Of a DNA stretch of 44,649 nucleotides, positions 15,390-25,192 are shown piece by piece. Under the pieces are notes generated by a model. That model was given only the letters and a program-made list of their open reading frames with translations, was not told the DNA's origin and searched no databases. Every line of letters starts with the position of its first letter. Position 1 is the stretch's first letter. Location of the stretch: assembly GCA_016183775.1 (NCBI GenBank), contig JACPDY010000152.1:1-44649 (forward strand), written 5' to 3'. The stretch is from Bacteroidota bacterium. GTDB taxonomy: Bacteria; Bacteroidota; Bacteroidia; JABDFU01. A program made the position numbers and the translations under genes.

Positions 15390-16376
15390 TCAAAACGCAC
15401 TTGCTTTCAAGTTCAATCCTGTCTTCTCATCCAGCCCGCACATCAGATTCATATTCTGAACAGCCTGTCCTGACGCGCCTTTCAGCAGGTTGTCGATTAT
15501 GCTTGTAATTAATAACTGATCGCCATGTTTTTGTAGGTGAACGATTCCTTTATTGGTGTTCACCACTTGTTTCAGGTCGATCTTATTTGTACTTACATGT
15601 GTAAATGAACTATCTTTGTAATAGTTCTGATAAAGTTCGATCGCATCTTTTTCTGTGCCTTTATAAGGTGTGTAAACAGATGCCATAATTCCTCTTGTAA
15701 AATTACCGCGATACGGAATAAAATGAATGTTCTTTTTAAACGAAGGCTGCAATTGCAAAACAGAATGTGTTATTTCATTCAGATGCTGGTGCTCAAAAGC
15801 CTTGTAAGTCGACATATTACTATAGCGCCAGGTAAAATGTGTTTCGGGTTTCAATGCCTGCCCTGCTCCTGTGCTGCCTGTTATCGCTGAGATGTGAACA
15901 TCTTCGTTCAGTAATTTTTTAGCTGCAAGCGGCAATAGGGCCAATTGGATTGATGTGGCAAAGCAGCCGGGGTTGGCAATATTTTCAGCTGTTTTAATTG
16001 AAGTGTTATTCAGCTCCGGTAATCCATAAATAAAATTCCGGTTTTGCTTTTTGAAAGCAGCATCAACCCGGAAATCCTGGCTCAGATCAATGATCCGGAT
16101 ATCCTTGTTTATATCGTTCTGTTCCAGGAATTTTACGGAGTCCCCATGTCCAAGACATAAATAAAGCACATCAATATCCTGATCAATAGTTGAAGAAAAT
16201 TTCAGATCACAATCACCCAGCATATCAGTGTGCACACCATAAATATATTTATCTGCATTGGAAGTACTGTGCACAAATTTTATTGAAACATTAGGATGAA
16301 AAATTAAAATACGGATCAACTCCCCTGCTGTATAGCCGGCTCCGCCTATGATACCGATATTTAATTTTTTACCCAT
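15390..16376 (-). CDS. argC: N-acetyl-gamma-glutamyl-phosphate reductase
   Basis: An NADPH-dependent reduction of acylglutamyl phosphate to the semialdehyde, the third step of the pathway. The Rossmann start IGIIGGAGYTAGELIRIL is followed by the catalytic NPGCFAT motif (Cys138) and a later conserved HFIPYRGNFTRGI. The length of 328 residues is normal for the short (type 1) form. The ATG overlaps the argG stop by one base (TGATG), which indicates translational coupling. The C-terminus ends at the start of the repeat that precedes argD. Confidence 0.95.
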   Translation of the reverse strand: MGKKLNIGIIGGAGYTAGELIRILIFHPNVSIKFVHSTSNADKYIYGVHTDMLGDCDLKFSSTIDQDIDVLYLCLGHGDSVKFLEQNDINKDIRIIDLSQDFRVDAAFKKQNRNFIYGLPELNNTSIKTAENIANPGCFATSIQLALLPLAAKKLLNEDVHISAITGSTGAGQALKPETHFTWRYSNMSTYKAFEHQHLNEITHSVLQLQPSFKKNIHFIPYRGNFTRGIMASVYTPYKGTEKDAIELYQNYYKDSSFTHVSTNKIDLKQVVNTNKGIVHLQKHGDQLLITSIIDNLLKGASGQAVQNMNLMCGLDEKTGLNLKASAF

Positions 16377-17575
16377 CAGGGATTAATTTTGTTAACTGCG
16401 TTATAGATAGCCACCTGGTTTCCAAAAATTTTCGCGAAACCTTTTACATCATCACCAGTCCATGAATTGTTCATTTCGCCATAACTGCCGAATTTAGCCG
16501 ACATCAGGTCGTGCTCTGAATCAATGCCGTTTACTTTAAACCCATAAGGAGCAAGCGTAAGAAAAACTTTACCACTTACAAATTGTTGTGTGTCTTTCAG
16601 GAATTTTTCGATGTTGCGCATTACAGGATCCAGGAACTGACCTTCATGCAGCCAGTTGCCGTACCATACACTCATTTGGTCTTTCCAATACAATTGCCAT
16701 TTGGTAAGCGTGTGTTTTTCCAGGGCGTGATGCGCTTTAATTGTGATAAGGGGTGCCGCAGCCTCAAAGCCAACACGGCCTTTTATGCCGATAATAGTAT
16801 CACCCACATGTATATCACGACCTATTGCAAATGGCGAAGCCAGTTCATTTAACTTTGCAATAGCCTTTGCGGGACTTTTAAATTTTTCGTCGTTAAGTCC
16901 GACGAGTTCTCCTTTTTCAAAAACGAGTGTGACATTTTCCGGCGTTTTTTTCTTTAGCTGCGATGGATATGCTTCTTCCGGCAATGCTCCGCCTGAAGTA
17001 AGTGTTTCCTTCCCTCCTACCGATGTGCCCCAAATACCTTTATTGATGGAGTATGCAGCCTTTTCAAAATTCATCTGCACACCATGTTTTTTTAAATATT
17101 CTATTTCTGCCTGGCGCGATAATTTCAGATCGCGTATTGGAGTAATGATCTCGGCTTTCGGAATAAGAATGTTGAACGCCATATCAAAGCGCACCTGGTC
17201 GTTGCCGGCACCTGTACTGCCATGTGCTACAGCATCGGCATTTATTTTTTGTACGTATTTCGCTATAGTCAATGCCTGGAAGATACGTTCCGCACTTACA
17301 GAAAGCGGATACGTACCGTTTTTAAGTACGTTGCCATATATCAAATACCTGATACACTGATTGTAAAAATCATCAACCGCATTTATACATGAATAGGAAG
17401 CAGCGCCTAACGAAAGCGCACGTTTTTCAATCTCCGCGATATCCTGTTTTGTAAACCCTCCGGTATCAACAGTTACGGCATGTACCTCCATATTCTTTTC
17501 TTTGGAGAGATAAATGGCACAGAAGGTAGTATCAAGTCCTCCGCTATAAGCGAGCACAACTTTTTTCTTACTCAT
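16376..17575 (-). CDS. argG: Argininosuccinate synthase
   Basis: Joins citrulline and aspartate with ATP to form argininosuccinate. The N-terminal PP-loop VVLAYSGGLDTTFCAIYL is intact, and GSTGAGNDQVRFD is the conserved substrate-binding stretch. The length of 399 residues is typical. It is the second gene of the operon; its start overlaps the stop of the upstream GNAT gene as ATGA, and its stop overlaps argC. The family normally works as a cytoplasmic tetramer. Confidence 0.96.
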   Translation of the reverse strand: MSKKKVVLAYSGGLDTTFCAIYLSKEKNMEVHAVTVDTGGFTKQDIAEIEKRALSLGAASYSCINAVDDFYNQCIRYLIYGNVLKNGTYPLSVSAERIFQALTIAKYVQKINADAVAHGSTGAGNDQVRFDMAFNILIPKAEIITPIRDLKLSRQAEIEYLKKHGVQMNFEKAAYSINKGIWGTSVGGKETLTSGGALPEEAYPSQLKKKTPENVTLVFEKGELVGLNDEKFKSPAKAIAKLNELASPFAIGRDIHVGDTIIGIKGRVGFEAAAPLITIKAHHALEKHTLTKWQLYWKDQMSVWYGNWLHEGQFLDPVMRNIEKFLKDTQQFVSGKVFLTLAPYGFKVNGIDSEHDLMSAKFGSYGEMNNSWTGDDVKGFAKIFGNQVAIYNAVNKINP

Positions 17576-18231
17576 TTTTGATTCAGGTCTTTTTTTAAGA
17601 ACACAAATTTTTTCAGGCTCAGAAAACGTTCATATAGCTTTGATCTTTTTTTAAAAGTATCGGCCGGGGTTTCCTGTTTCTTTTCTTTTTCAGCAGGATT
17701 GTATAGCATAGCTGTACATAAACAATTTGTGCGGCCTTTCATGGAAAGAATATCAAAGTTAACGCAGCTTTGGCAGCCTTTCCAGAATTCATTATCGGTA
17801 GTCAGTTCAGAATATGTAACCGGCTCGTAGCCCAACTCTGAGTTGATCTTCATAACAGCCAATCCCGTAGTTAATCCGAAAATTTTCGCGTTGGGGTATT
17901 TGGTGCGTGATAATTCAAATATTTTTAGTTTAATCGCTTTTGCCAAACCGCTTTTACGGAATTTTGGGGAAACAATTAACCCGGAGTTGGCAACAAATTG
18001 TTCGTGGCTCCATGTTTCGATGTAACAAAAACCGGCCCAGGCACCATCGTTATGTAGCGCAATAACAGCCTTGCCTTCCAGCATTTTCTGAGCGACATAA
18101 TCGGGGGAACGCTTAGCTATGCCGGTACCGCGAACCTTCGCGGATTCAGCCATTTCTTCAACGATCTGTTCCTTGTAGCCAACATGTTCAGGGCCTGCCA
18201 CAACAATTTTGAAATCCGGTAATGCACTCAT
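17572..18231 (-). CDS. GNAT-family N-acetyltransferase, likely first arginine step
   Basis: A 219-residue GNAT protein. VIALHNDGAWAGFCYIE and LIVSPKFRKSGLAKAIKLKIFELS give the beta4-alpha3 acetyl-CoA site (R/Q-x-x-G-x-A form), and FGLTTGLAVMKINSELGYEPV the end of the fold. It is the first gene of the arg operon, overlapping argG by 4 nt. No argA or argJ is seen, so it probably makes N-acylglutamate; this is inferred from position. An unusual C-terminal part carries four cysteines, CQSC (153, 156) and CLC (170, 172), which could bind metal or respond to redox, followed by a Lys-rich tail. Confidence 0.8.
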   Translation of the reverse strand: MSALPDFKIVVAGPEHVGYKEQIVEEMAESAKVRGTGIAKRSPDYVAQKMLEGKAVIALHNDGAWAGFCYIETWSHEQFVANSGLIVSPKFRKSGLAKAIKLKIFELSRTKYPNAKIFGLTTGLAVMKINSELGYEPVTYSELTTDNEFWKGCQSCVNFDILSMKGRTNCLCTAMLYNPAEKEKKQETPADTFKKRSKLYERFLSLKKFVFLKKDLNQK

Positions 18232-18389
18232 CTCAAACCCTTTTAAGTACTATTTTCTCCCATCTGATTTGGGCGGATAAATATAAATAAAAAGAGGGAG
18301 AAACAGTCCAAAAATTATTCAATAATAACCAGAGGAAGACGTTGTGTGAAGGCATTGTCTGGCCTACAGTCAGGATAGTATCTTAGAGC
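18232..18389. other. Gap between YfhO gene and arg operon
   Basis: A 158-bp stretch where the arg operon promoter and the end of the YfhO transcript must lie. I find no clear TAnnTTTG box, terminator hairpin or obvious arginine operator in it. Confidence 0.4.
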
Positions 18390-21300
18390 TTAATCGGCAT
18401 AGCAGACCACTTTAAAATTACTGATGTAAGCCTTAGCTTTTCCGGTGTTCCATACATATATTTTTATAATATCTCCGGGTTGTATTTCCTGAGGAATTTT
18501 TTTTTGCAAAATATTTTTTGTCCATTTATTAATACCGTTGGCCACAATATTTTGTGTAACATATTGATATGTTTTCCCATCACGATCAATTGCATATACC
18601 AATACTCCTGTAAATTCCTTCTCTGCAATTGCATCCAAACTGATCGTCATAAATTTTTCCTTTAATTTATTGACTTCCGCTCCTATTTTGTATTCATATG
18701 TGCTACTGTATATATTCAGAGAATCTAAAAGGTTAGCATTTACAGAAAGCTCCGTGAAATCTGCTTTAATTGAAGTTATTACGGAAGGATTATGGGACCA
18801 TTGCGTATATTGTTTGTTGAAGTCGTTGCATGAATAGAAAAGGCTGGGTCGTGTGTAATTTGTATCAATCGAAAAAAGCCGTATAGAGCGTCTTTCCTTA
18901 TCAAATAAGGTACTTGCTTTGGGATATTTTGAACGGATGATCTCGGTTACTTCCAATGGATCTCGAACATTGAGCCATGTATAAATAAAATGTGTGCTCT
19001 TGCTTTCATGAACTAGTTTAGCAAGGGCATCCAGGTCAGCGTTCTCCTCAAATCGCATTATCTTGTAATTTAGTTTAATTGTCTTATCGGTGTTGAATAA
19101 AACATTCGCATCCGTATGATTGCTTTTTAGGCTATCCACAATCGTTTTTGTTTTTGTTTCAAGCTCAAACAAATATTCATTCTCAGATCCTATATATGGT
19201 TTATTATTAACAATTTTAAAACCCATCCAAAGTCCGGAAGTAACAGTGATCGTTATTATTAAATGTTTCCAGCGTTTGTCATTTTGAGCTTTATAGTATG
19301 ATACGATGAAGTATATAATTAAAATAAGCACTAAAATATATGTAACAGAAGAGACAAAAACAACCACCTTATTGTCAAACATGAATTTTACCTTGTGTGA
19401 TCCTGGAGGCAACAAGATGGACATAAAGTTTGTATTTGCTACGATCTTTTTGACTTCTTTATTATCGATAAAAATTTTCCAACTGCTGTAGTTGCTTTGT
19501 AATAAGGTAAGTAAGGTGATTTTTTTTGTTTCCGTGTTCAAAAGTATTTCATTGGGTGTAAATGCAGCGATGGATACTGTATCTCCATTGGAAATACCAA
19601 GGGCGGATTCTTTAATCTCCTTATAATCATTATCGTTCAGGTAGACATCTTTAGTATTTTTATTTGGGTCAATAAGCGTATCGTGTAAACTATTTACGGA
19701 AAAAATATTGCCGGATAAATAAATAAGCGGATTATTTAAAGACGCATTTAGCAGGTTTGGAAAATGGTCTTTTAAATTGTCAAAATCCTTCAAGTGAAAT
19801 GAGCTAAAGCAATCTGCTGAAATAGTTTTGGAAAAAATATTGGTATTGCGCCAAAGTCCGTTTATTTTTCTATTATCATCGGTATAGTTTTTTATTTTTA
19901 TTGATAAGTTCGGTTTAGGAAAACCTTTAGGCTGATCTCTTAATTGGTTGGAAAGTGATTTAACGTTATTTTCTGTAATAGCTGTTTTGTAAATATTACC
20001 TTGCACAGAAACTGTCATTTCTGTCAGTACTAATAGCAATAGATGAAAGCGAAAATTTGTGCTTTTGAAAACTATTAACAGAAAAAATCCTAGAATAACA
20101 AGCTGGAAGATCGCATACAAAAAAGTGTTTTCATACACATTGCCGCTATTGACCCATAGCCCAAATGACGAGTATGATTTTAAGTAGCTAAACTGTCCGA
20201 AATCTGTTTTTGCAAATGCTATAATTAATACGCAAAATAACAAAAGTGTTATAAGTAAAGTTGAAGTAACGATCTGTTTTTTATTGTCTTTTATTTGTGC
20301 GAACCCTTTATTCAGGTAAAATGCCACGAGTATGAAAAAGAAAAATGTGGAGAAGTAGCTATAAAGGCTTGGGAACCGAAAAACTCCCAACAAAGGCAAG
20401 TGGCGGGACATTTTAAATAAAGGAAAGGAATCTCCTGCTGCCACAAGCAGAAAAATCAGGGAAGTGCCAAGTACAAGTTTGTGAATACGCGACAGTCCTG
20501 ATAGTATAGCCGTAAAAAGCAATACCAGAGTAATTATTCCAATATATGCATTACTCATTGCAATGTCTGTGTGAAAAAACTTCTCGTCGTTTACCATACT
20601 GAATGGTGAAATAAACGACAAGAAACTTTTAGGCGAAAGAGGTCCACGCACCGCCGTGCTATCCGAAACTCCCTGGCTAAAGCGTTCAATTTGTGGCATT
20701 ACCTGGATAAACGAGACAATGATTGGCAAACACAATACAGTAGAAAAAAGTAAGAAAACAAATAGGCTGGAAAGGAGTTTATTAAATGCAATATTTTTTT
20801 TATTTTTTATCTGATACCAAACGAAGAATATTGTAAAGAAGAAACATAGATACCCTGCAAGTATGGTAAGGGTTGCATATCCTGTGGTGACCATTAAAAA
20901 AAGGAAGAAGGCTGACTTGAGGGAGTCTTGCCACAATTGTTTATTAAGAATTTTTATAAAATATAAGAAGAACCAGGGCATATATGCGGCACTCGTTATA
21001 AGGATAAAATGTTGTACATGAGCAATAAAAAAGCCACTCAGAATATAAGCACAGCTAATTATAAGTGCTGCATAATTGTTTTGGGTTAAATAGCGTATGA
21101 GGCGAAACATACCTGCTGCGGCAACAAAAATATATAAGACGAAAAGTATTTGTAAGGAATAAATACTGTGATCGAAAAAAAAACTGGTCACCATCACTTC
21201 AGGAGACCATATTGGTACCGAAAGATCTGCGTATAAGGGATATCCAAGAGCCTGATAAGGGTTCCAAAAAGGAAATACATTGTTTTGCAAACATTCACCT

Positions 21301-21431
21301 ATAAAATACCTCCATGGCAGCCAACAATCAAGCATATCCCATTTAACTGCATTTGTACAAAAGGCAATTTGCCAGTAAGCCATAATTGTTATAAACAAGA
21401 GAAATATGTATGGCTTAAAGCGATGGAACAT
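18390..21431 (-). CDS. YfhO-family large membrane protein (GT-C-like)
   Basis: A 1013-residue protein. About ten or more hydrophobic segments fill the first half (for example YIFLLFITIMAYWQIAF, ALIISCAYILSGFFIA). The early WDMLDCWLPWRYFIGECLQNNVFPFWNPYQALGYPL segment, with an Asp in the first loop, is typical of YfhO proteins. SNYSSWKIFIDNKEVKKIVANTNFMSILLPPGSHKVKFMF is the conserved extracytoplasmic piece, followed by another membrane helix and a soluble C-terminus. YfhO proteins are thought to add sugars to surface polymers, in Gram-positives to lipoteichoic acid. The substrate here is unknown. The stop lies 158 bp upstream of the arg operon. Confidence 0.8.
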   Translation of the reverse strand: MFHRFKPYIFLLFITIMAYWQIAFCTNAVKWDMLDCWLPWRYFIGECLQNNVFPFWNPYQALGYPLYADLSVPIWSPEVMVTSFFFDHSIYSLQILFVLYIFVAAAGMFRLIRYLTQNNYAALIISCAYILSGFFIAHVQHFILITSAAYMPWFFLYFIKILNKQLWQDSLKSAFFLFLMVTTGYATLTILAGYLCFFFTIFFVWYQIKNKKNIAFNKLLSSLFVFLLFSTVLCLPIIVSFIQVMPQIERFSQGVSDSTAVRGPLSPKSFLSFISPFSMVNDEKFFHTDIAMSNAYIGIITLVLLFTAILSGLSRIHKLVLGTSLIFLLVAAGDSFPLFKMSRHLPLLGVFRFPSLYSYFSTFFFFILVAFYLNKGFAQIKDNKKQIVTSTLLITLLLFCVLIIAFAKTDFGQFSYLKSYSSFGLWVNSGNVYENTFLYAIFQLVILGFFLLIVFKSTNFRFHLLLLVLTEMTVSVQGNIYKTAITENNVKSLSNQLRDQPKGFPKPNLSIKIKNYTDDNRKINGLWRNTNIFSKTISADCFSSFHLKDFDNLKDHFPNLLNASLNNPLIYLSGNIFSVNSLHDTLIDPNKNTKDVYLNDNDYKEIKESALGISNGDTVSIAAFTPNEILLNTETKKITLLTLLQSNYSSWKIFIDNKEVKKIVANTNFMSILLPPGSHKVKFMFDNKVVVFVSSVTYILVLILIIYFIVSYYKAQNDKRWKHLIITITVTSGLWMGFKIVNNKPYIGSENEYLFELETKTKTIVDSLKSNHTDANVLFNTDKTIKLNYKIMRFEENADLDALAKLVHESKSTHFIYTWLNVRDPLEVTEIIRSKYPKASTLFDKERRSIRLFSIDTNYTRPSLFYSCNDFNKQYTQWSHNPSVITSIKADFTELSVNANLLDSLNIYSSTYEYKIGAEVNKLKEKFMTISLDAIAEKEFTGVLVYAIDRDGKTYQYVTQNIVANGINKWTKNILQKKIPQEIQPGDIIKIYVWNTGKAKAYISNFKVVCYAD

Positions 21432-21481
21432 TCAACTATTTTATGCTTAAAGTTAAACTATTTGGAATAATCAAACGGGGC

Positions 21482-22198
21482 TTATAATTGTTCTAAAATC
21501 AAGTGCGATGTCAGCTCTGAACTTAAAGCGTTATGCAATTTGTAATAATCTAGCAAGATTGATATTAGTCGTTTTCTTTCTGCATTTGTGATTTGTACCT
21601 TTTCGCAACATTCAAATTTTATATTCATCAGTTCATAAATATGTCTACTTAATGTTTCGTCTACAAAATGAATATGATGTGGTACTTCAGAAAGAAAACG
21701 GCCTTCCACGAGATCAAAAAAGGTATTTTCTACGGAATAATTTTCGGTTGGATAAAAGCCAAGATATTTTGTGTATTTGAGCATAAATGCCAAATGAAAA
21801 TTCGCACATCCATTTTCTTTAAGCCCTAATATCTCAAATACATTAATTAAGAATCCAAATAATTTTGGATTTGATTCTACCTCATGAATTGTTTTATATA
21901 GCAATTCATTCAGAAATAATGCAATGACATTTTTTGTCTGATCAAACTCGAGTGTTAGACTTCGTGCTCCGGTAACTTCGTTAATACGTTCAAGTCGGGG
22001 TTTCCCAGTTTTGGTAACGATCATTTCAAGCACCATTAGTCCCTGAAAATAGTTTACTTTTACTTTTGAAGTTCGGCTGTGGACGCCACGTACAATATAG
22101 TTTTGTAGGCCAAATTGATCTGTATATGTATTAACTATAAGGCTATTGTCGGTATACTTGATAGTACGTAAAACGATTCCTTTTACGTGGTGCAGCAT
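21482..22198 (-). CDS. recO: DNA repair protein RecO
   Basis: A recombination mediator of the RecFOR pathway that loads RecA onto SSB-coated DNA. It opens with the OB-fold (HHVKGIVLRTIKYTDNSLIVNTYTDQFGLQNYIVRGVHS) and continues with the helical C-terminal domain. The length is 238 residues. The four-cysteine zinc finger of some RecO proteins is not present as a CxxC pair set; only a single CC (in KFECCEKVQI) appears, as is common in this phylum. It is followed by 50 bp of gap to porZ upstream on the same strand, the usual Bacteroidota pairing. Confidence 0.93.
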   Translation of the reverse strand: MLHHVKGIVLRTIKYTDNSLIVNTYTDQFGLQNYIVRGVHSRTSKVKVNYFQGLMVLEMIVTKTGKPRLERINEVTGARSLTLEFDQTKNVIALFLNELLYKTIHEVESNPKLFGFLINVFEILGLKENGCANFHLAFMLKYTKYLGFYPTENYSVENTFFDLVEGRFLSEVPHHIHFVDETLSRHIYELMNIKFECCEKVQITNAERKRLISILLDYYKLHNALSSELTSHLILEQL

Positions 22199-22246
22199 AA
22201 CGGCAAAAGGGGATAAATGTAAAAATTAAAAAATGACAACTAAGTG

Positions 22247-24562
22247 TTAATTAATAAAAAGGATCTTTGTAACATATGTCTTGGTTCCATCATCATTTGA
22301 ACAAAACACCAAATAAACTCCTGTTTGGGCGCGTTCTCCGTTAAAATTCTTTCCATCCCAAATCGCTTGTCCGCCTAGGGCTTTTGTTTCATATATCAGG
22401 GCCCCACTAATATCGGTAATTTTTACAGCAGCATTTCTAATTAACCCTTTGATAGCGATAGTCCCGTTGTAATCGTGTTTAACGGGATTTGGATATGCAT
22501 ACACATCTGTAAAATCATCGCCTCCCTCAGTTGCTGTACTTTTATATGAAACGATTCCATTGGGACTACCCAAAAAAACTTCTCCGTTTTCCGAATTTAT
22601 AGTTATACAACTTACTTCATTCGAAAGTAGCGGGCTATTCGTAATATCAAAATGATGAATCTGTTTTGTCCCGTCCTCTGACATCAGAAACACGCCGGAT
22701 TTAGAAGTCCCGATCCACTTGCGATTGGCTCCATCAACGGCTATTGAAGTTACCTCTTCTGTTTCTAATAAGATCTGTGTGTGTCCATCCTGCTCGATCA
22801 ATATACGTTGTGCATCCCAGGTTCCCCCATTAAAAATATTTTCAGGGGAATATATTACGGCAATTCCTTTGTCAGTTCCGATCCAGATGGCCCCATCCTT
22901 GTCTTCAGCTATACAGGCAACTTTAATTCCGGGCAAAGCGCCATTGCCGGTTTTGTCAGTTATGATTTTAGTATTAGAGCTATTGGGAGTGGTAAAGGAG
23001 TTGTTGTCATTGTATACCAATATAGAGTTAATACGAGGTAAAACTACCCATTTTTGTTTACTGTCTTGTGTTACTTTTATGCTACCCACGTCGGGCCTAT
23101 TTACATACCCCGAAAAATCAAATGATTGCCATGTTCCGTCTTTTTTTCTTACTGAAATAACATTATTGGTTTCTCCGTTTGAAACCCATAAATTTCCATC
23201 GTCATCATAGGTTGTTCCGTTAACACGTACGGCATAATAGCCACTAACATTTTCCTGGTTTTTTATTGAACTATTACTGGGATTATACACCTTGACAAGT
23301 GCTCCATTATTAAACTCAAGTAAGCCATGAAGTATTGAACCCGCAAAGGCGTGGTTGGCATTGTTTGGATCAGGAACTATGCTCATTACACCATGTAAGG
23401 AATCCATATTTCCTCCGGGCTGCAGACCAAAAATGGTTGACCAGCTATTGTCAGAAAAATAGGAAACACCGTCAACACCAAAATACCCACCGGGTGCTGA
23501 CCATATTTTTCCATTTGCTGAAGCCATAGAAAATACTGCAATGGTGCGTGGCCCATTGGGAACAATATTTTCGCCAGGACCATTTGGAAATTCCTTCACC
23601 AATCCATACCTGACATCGGCTATCCATGCAATAGCATTATTATCAACCAGGGCATCGGCAAAGATTGCATTTGCAAAACCATAATTGTAATAATTAGCGC
23701 CTACCCCTGTTTCATTGGTATCATATATGCCAATGACGTATTGACCAACTGTAGTAAGTTTGTTGTTGTTTGAGCGCAGGCGTTTAAAGTTATCATAGCC
23801 GATACCGGTAGCAGTCCATACTCCACCATTGTATTTATAAATTCTATCCTGCATCCATCCACCACTGAGCCATTTTGAAAGATTAGCATACATATACCCA
23901 TTGAAATAAGCTAGTGTATTGTATGTGCTGTCCGGAAGACCCGGTTGTTTTGTCCATGAATTATAATCGGCCAGGTTAAAGCTGTTAAGCGGCGCCGTGT
24001 AAATGCCCTTATCGGTTGCGGCAAATAATTGCGTACCATCAGAGTTCACATCACGTACATTGATAGCAGAACCAGATGGTCCAATGTAATACGTTTCTTT
24101 CGTTTCGTGGTTATTGAGGTCAACTACCACGATCCCGAATCCACATGCTAAATACGCAAATCCGTTTTTAAAAAAGATATTGTTAATGGATTTATTCCCC
24201 TGTATTGATTTTATTTTAATATCGGGCAAGTTGGTAATTACGCCGTTTTGGATAAGGTCAATATTGGCATTTTTATATGCTACTACCAGTGTGTTTGTGA
24301 GTACATCAAAATTAATAGCTGTTATTGATACATCGGATATGCCGGTGAGCTTTGACATGAGCTCGAGAGAATTATCGGACTGATTATAGGCATACAGACC
24401 GCCTTTCGCGGCACAATATATTTTTCCGTTGCCTTGAGTTATCGCAATGCCTTCCTTATAGGATAAGTGCATTCTCCATTGTCCGATCGGAATATCCTGT
24501 GCGGCACAATATGCGCAGGATATCAGGATAATCATAAACGTTATGTAGACTCTGCTCTTCAA
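22247..24562 (-). CDS. porZ: PorZ: type IX secretion surface protein
   Basis: A 771-residue protein. A signal peptide (to about AYCAAQ, residue 22) is followed by repeated beta-propeller blades (IYCAAKGGLYAYN, LFAATDKGIYTAP, IWIGTDKGIAVIY, RKWIGTSKSGVFLM, two-component-regulator propeller type). The C-terminus is a type A sorting-like domain (VYAYPNPVKHDYNGTIAIKGL ... TGVYLVFCS ... YVTKILFIN). The size, domain order and place next to recO identify PorZ, part of the cell-surface attachment complex that hands A-type LPS to the sortase step of type IX secretion. The start is TTG 24562; an in-frame stop four codons upstream leaves little choice, and the next ATG would truncate the signal. Confidence 0.85.
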   Translation of the reverse strand: MKSRVYITFMIILISCAYCAAQDIPIGQWRMHLSYKEGIAITQGNGKIYCAAKGGLYAYNQSDNSLELMSKLTGISDVSITAINFDVLTNTLVVAYKNANIDLIQNGVITNLPDIKIKSIQGNKSINNIFFKNGFAYLACGFGIVVVDLNNHETKETYYIGPSGSAINVRDVNSDGTQLFAATDKGIYTAPLNSFNLADYNSWTKQPGLPDSTYNTLAYFNGYMYANLSKWLSGGWMQDRIYKYNGGVWTATGIGYDNFKRLRSNNNKLTTVGQYVIGIYDTNETGVGANYYNYGFANAIFADALVDNNAIAWIADVRYGLVKEFPNGPGENIVPNGPRTIAVFSMASANGKIWSAPGGYFGVDGVSYFSDNSWSTIFGLQPGGNMDSLHGVMSIVPDPNNANHAFAGSILHGLLEFNNGALVKVYNPSNSSIKNQENVSGYYAVRVNGTTYDDDGNLWVSNGETNNVISVRKKDGTWQSFDFSGYVNRPDVGSIKVTQDSKQKWVVLPRINSILVYNDNNSFTTPNSSNTKIITDKTGNGALPGIKVACIAEDKDGAIWIGTDKGIAVIYSPENIFNGGTWDAQRILIEQDGHTQILLETEEVTSIAVDGANRKWIGTSKSGVFLMSEDGTKQIHHFDITNSPLLSNEVSCITINSENGEVFLGSPNGIVSYKSTATEGGDDFTDVYAYPNPVKHDYNGTIAIKGLIRNAAVKITDISGALIYETKALGGQAIWDGKNFNGERAQTGVYLVFCSNDDGTKTYVTKILFIN

Positions 24563-24802
24563 TGATATCTTCTATTTACAATTATACAGTTTTTTGACCT
24601 ATGTATTAACTATTTGTATACCCTTTTATTGCATGGTTTGGATCAATTTTTGTATTTGTATTATTGAATTTTCGGCACTCTCCTACCCTATTATTTTAGT
24701 TAGTTCTGTTATGTTGAAATATTTTATCGTGTTATAATTGTCTGGTGGCCATAAGACCCCTTGCTTTCAAAAGGAATCAAGAAGTGTGTATTAAAAAATG
24801 AT
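24563..24802. other. Gap between DMT gene and porZ
   Basis: 240 bp of AT-rich sequence that must hold the porZ promoter. I see no clear -33/-7 pair, repeat or RNA-like structure. Confidence 0.4.
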
Positions 24803-25171
24803 TTACTTTCGGAAAATAAAGTAAACAGCGAGTATCAGAAACACGAATCCCACAAAATGATTCCATCGAAGCGTTTCATTTTTAAATACCAATAGCATGA
24901 AAACCGTAAATACACTGATATTAATTGCTTCCTGAATTACTTTTAGTTCAACCAATGTAAAGGGGCCACCATATTCCTTGTATCCTATTCTATTGGCGGG
25001 GACCTGGAAGAAATATTCAAATAACGCAATTCCCCAGCTTAGCAATACTACTGCCATTAAACCCATGTTTTCAAACCATTTCAAATCTTTAAACCGCAAA
25101 TGTCCGTACCATGCCAGTGTCATGAACGAATTGGAAAGTATAAGCAACATTATGGTATAGAATCCGCGCAT
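24803..25171 (-). CDS. DMT-family small membrane protein (DUF486)
   Basis: A 122-residue protein with four predicted membrane helices: FYTIMLLILSNSFMTLAWYGHL, NMGLMAVVLLSWGIALFEYFF, a third around INISVFTVFMLLVF, and the end HFVGFVFLILAVYFIFRK. The motif FQVPANRIGYKEYGGPFTLVELKVIQEAI is the hallmark of the DUF486/DMT group of small transporters. The substrate is unknown. It lies 21 bp after the universal stress protein gene on the same strand and may be co-transcribed with it. Confidence 0.88.
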   Translation of the reverse strand: MRGFYTIMLLILSNSFMTLAWYGHLRFKDLKWFENMGLMAVVLLSWGIALFEYFFQVPANRIGYKEYGGPFTLVELKVIQEAINISVFTVFMLLVFKNETLRWNHFVGFVFLILAVYFIFRK

Positions 25172-25192
25172 ACCTTTAATTGATTCTTGAAA

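Noticed and set aside
15286-15393. 36-codon N-terminal extension of ArgD
   Set aside because: The extra codons translate the dispersed repeat in the argC-argD gap; the family start MKLFDVYPLFDI fits the ATG at 15285.
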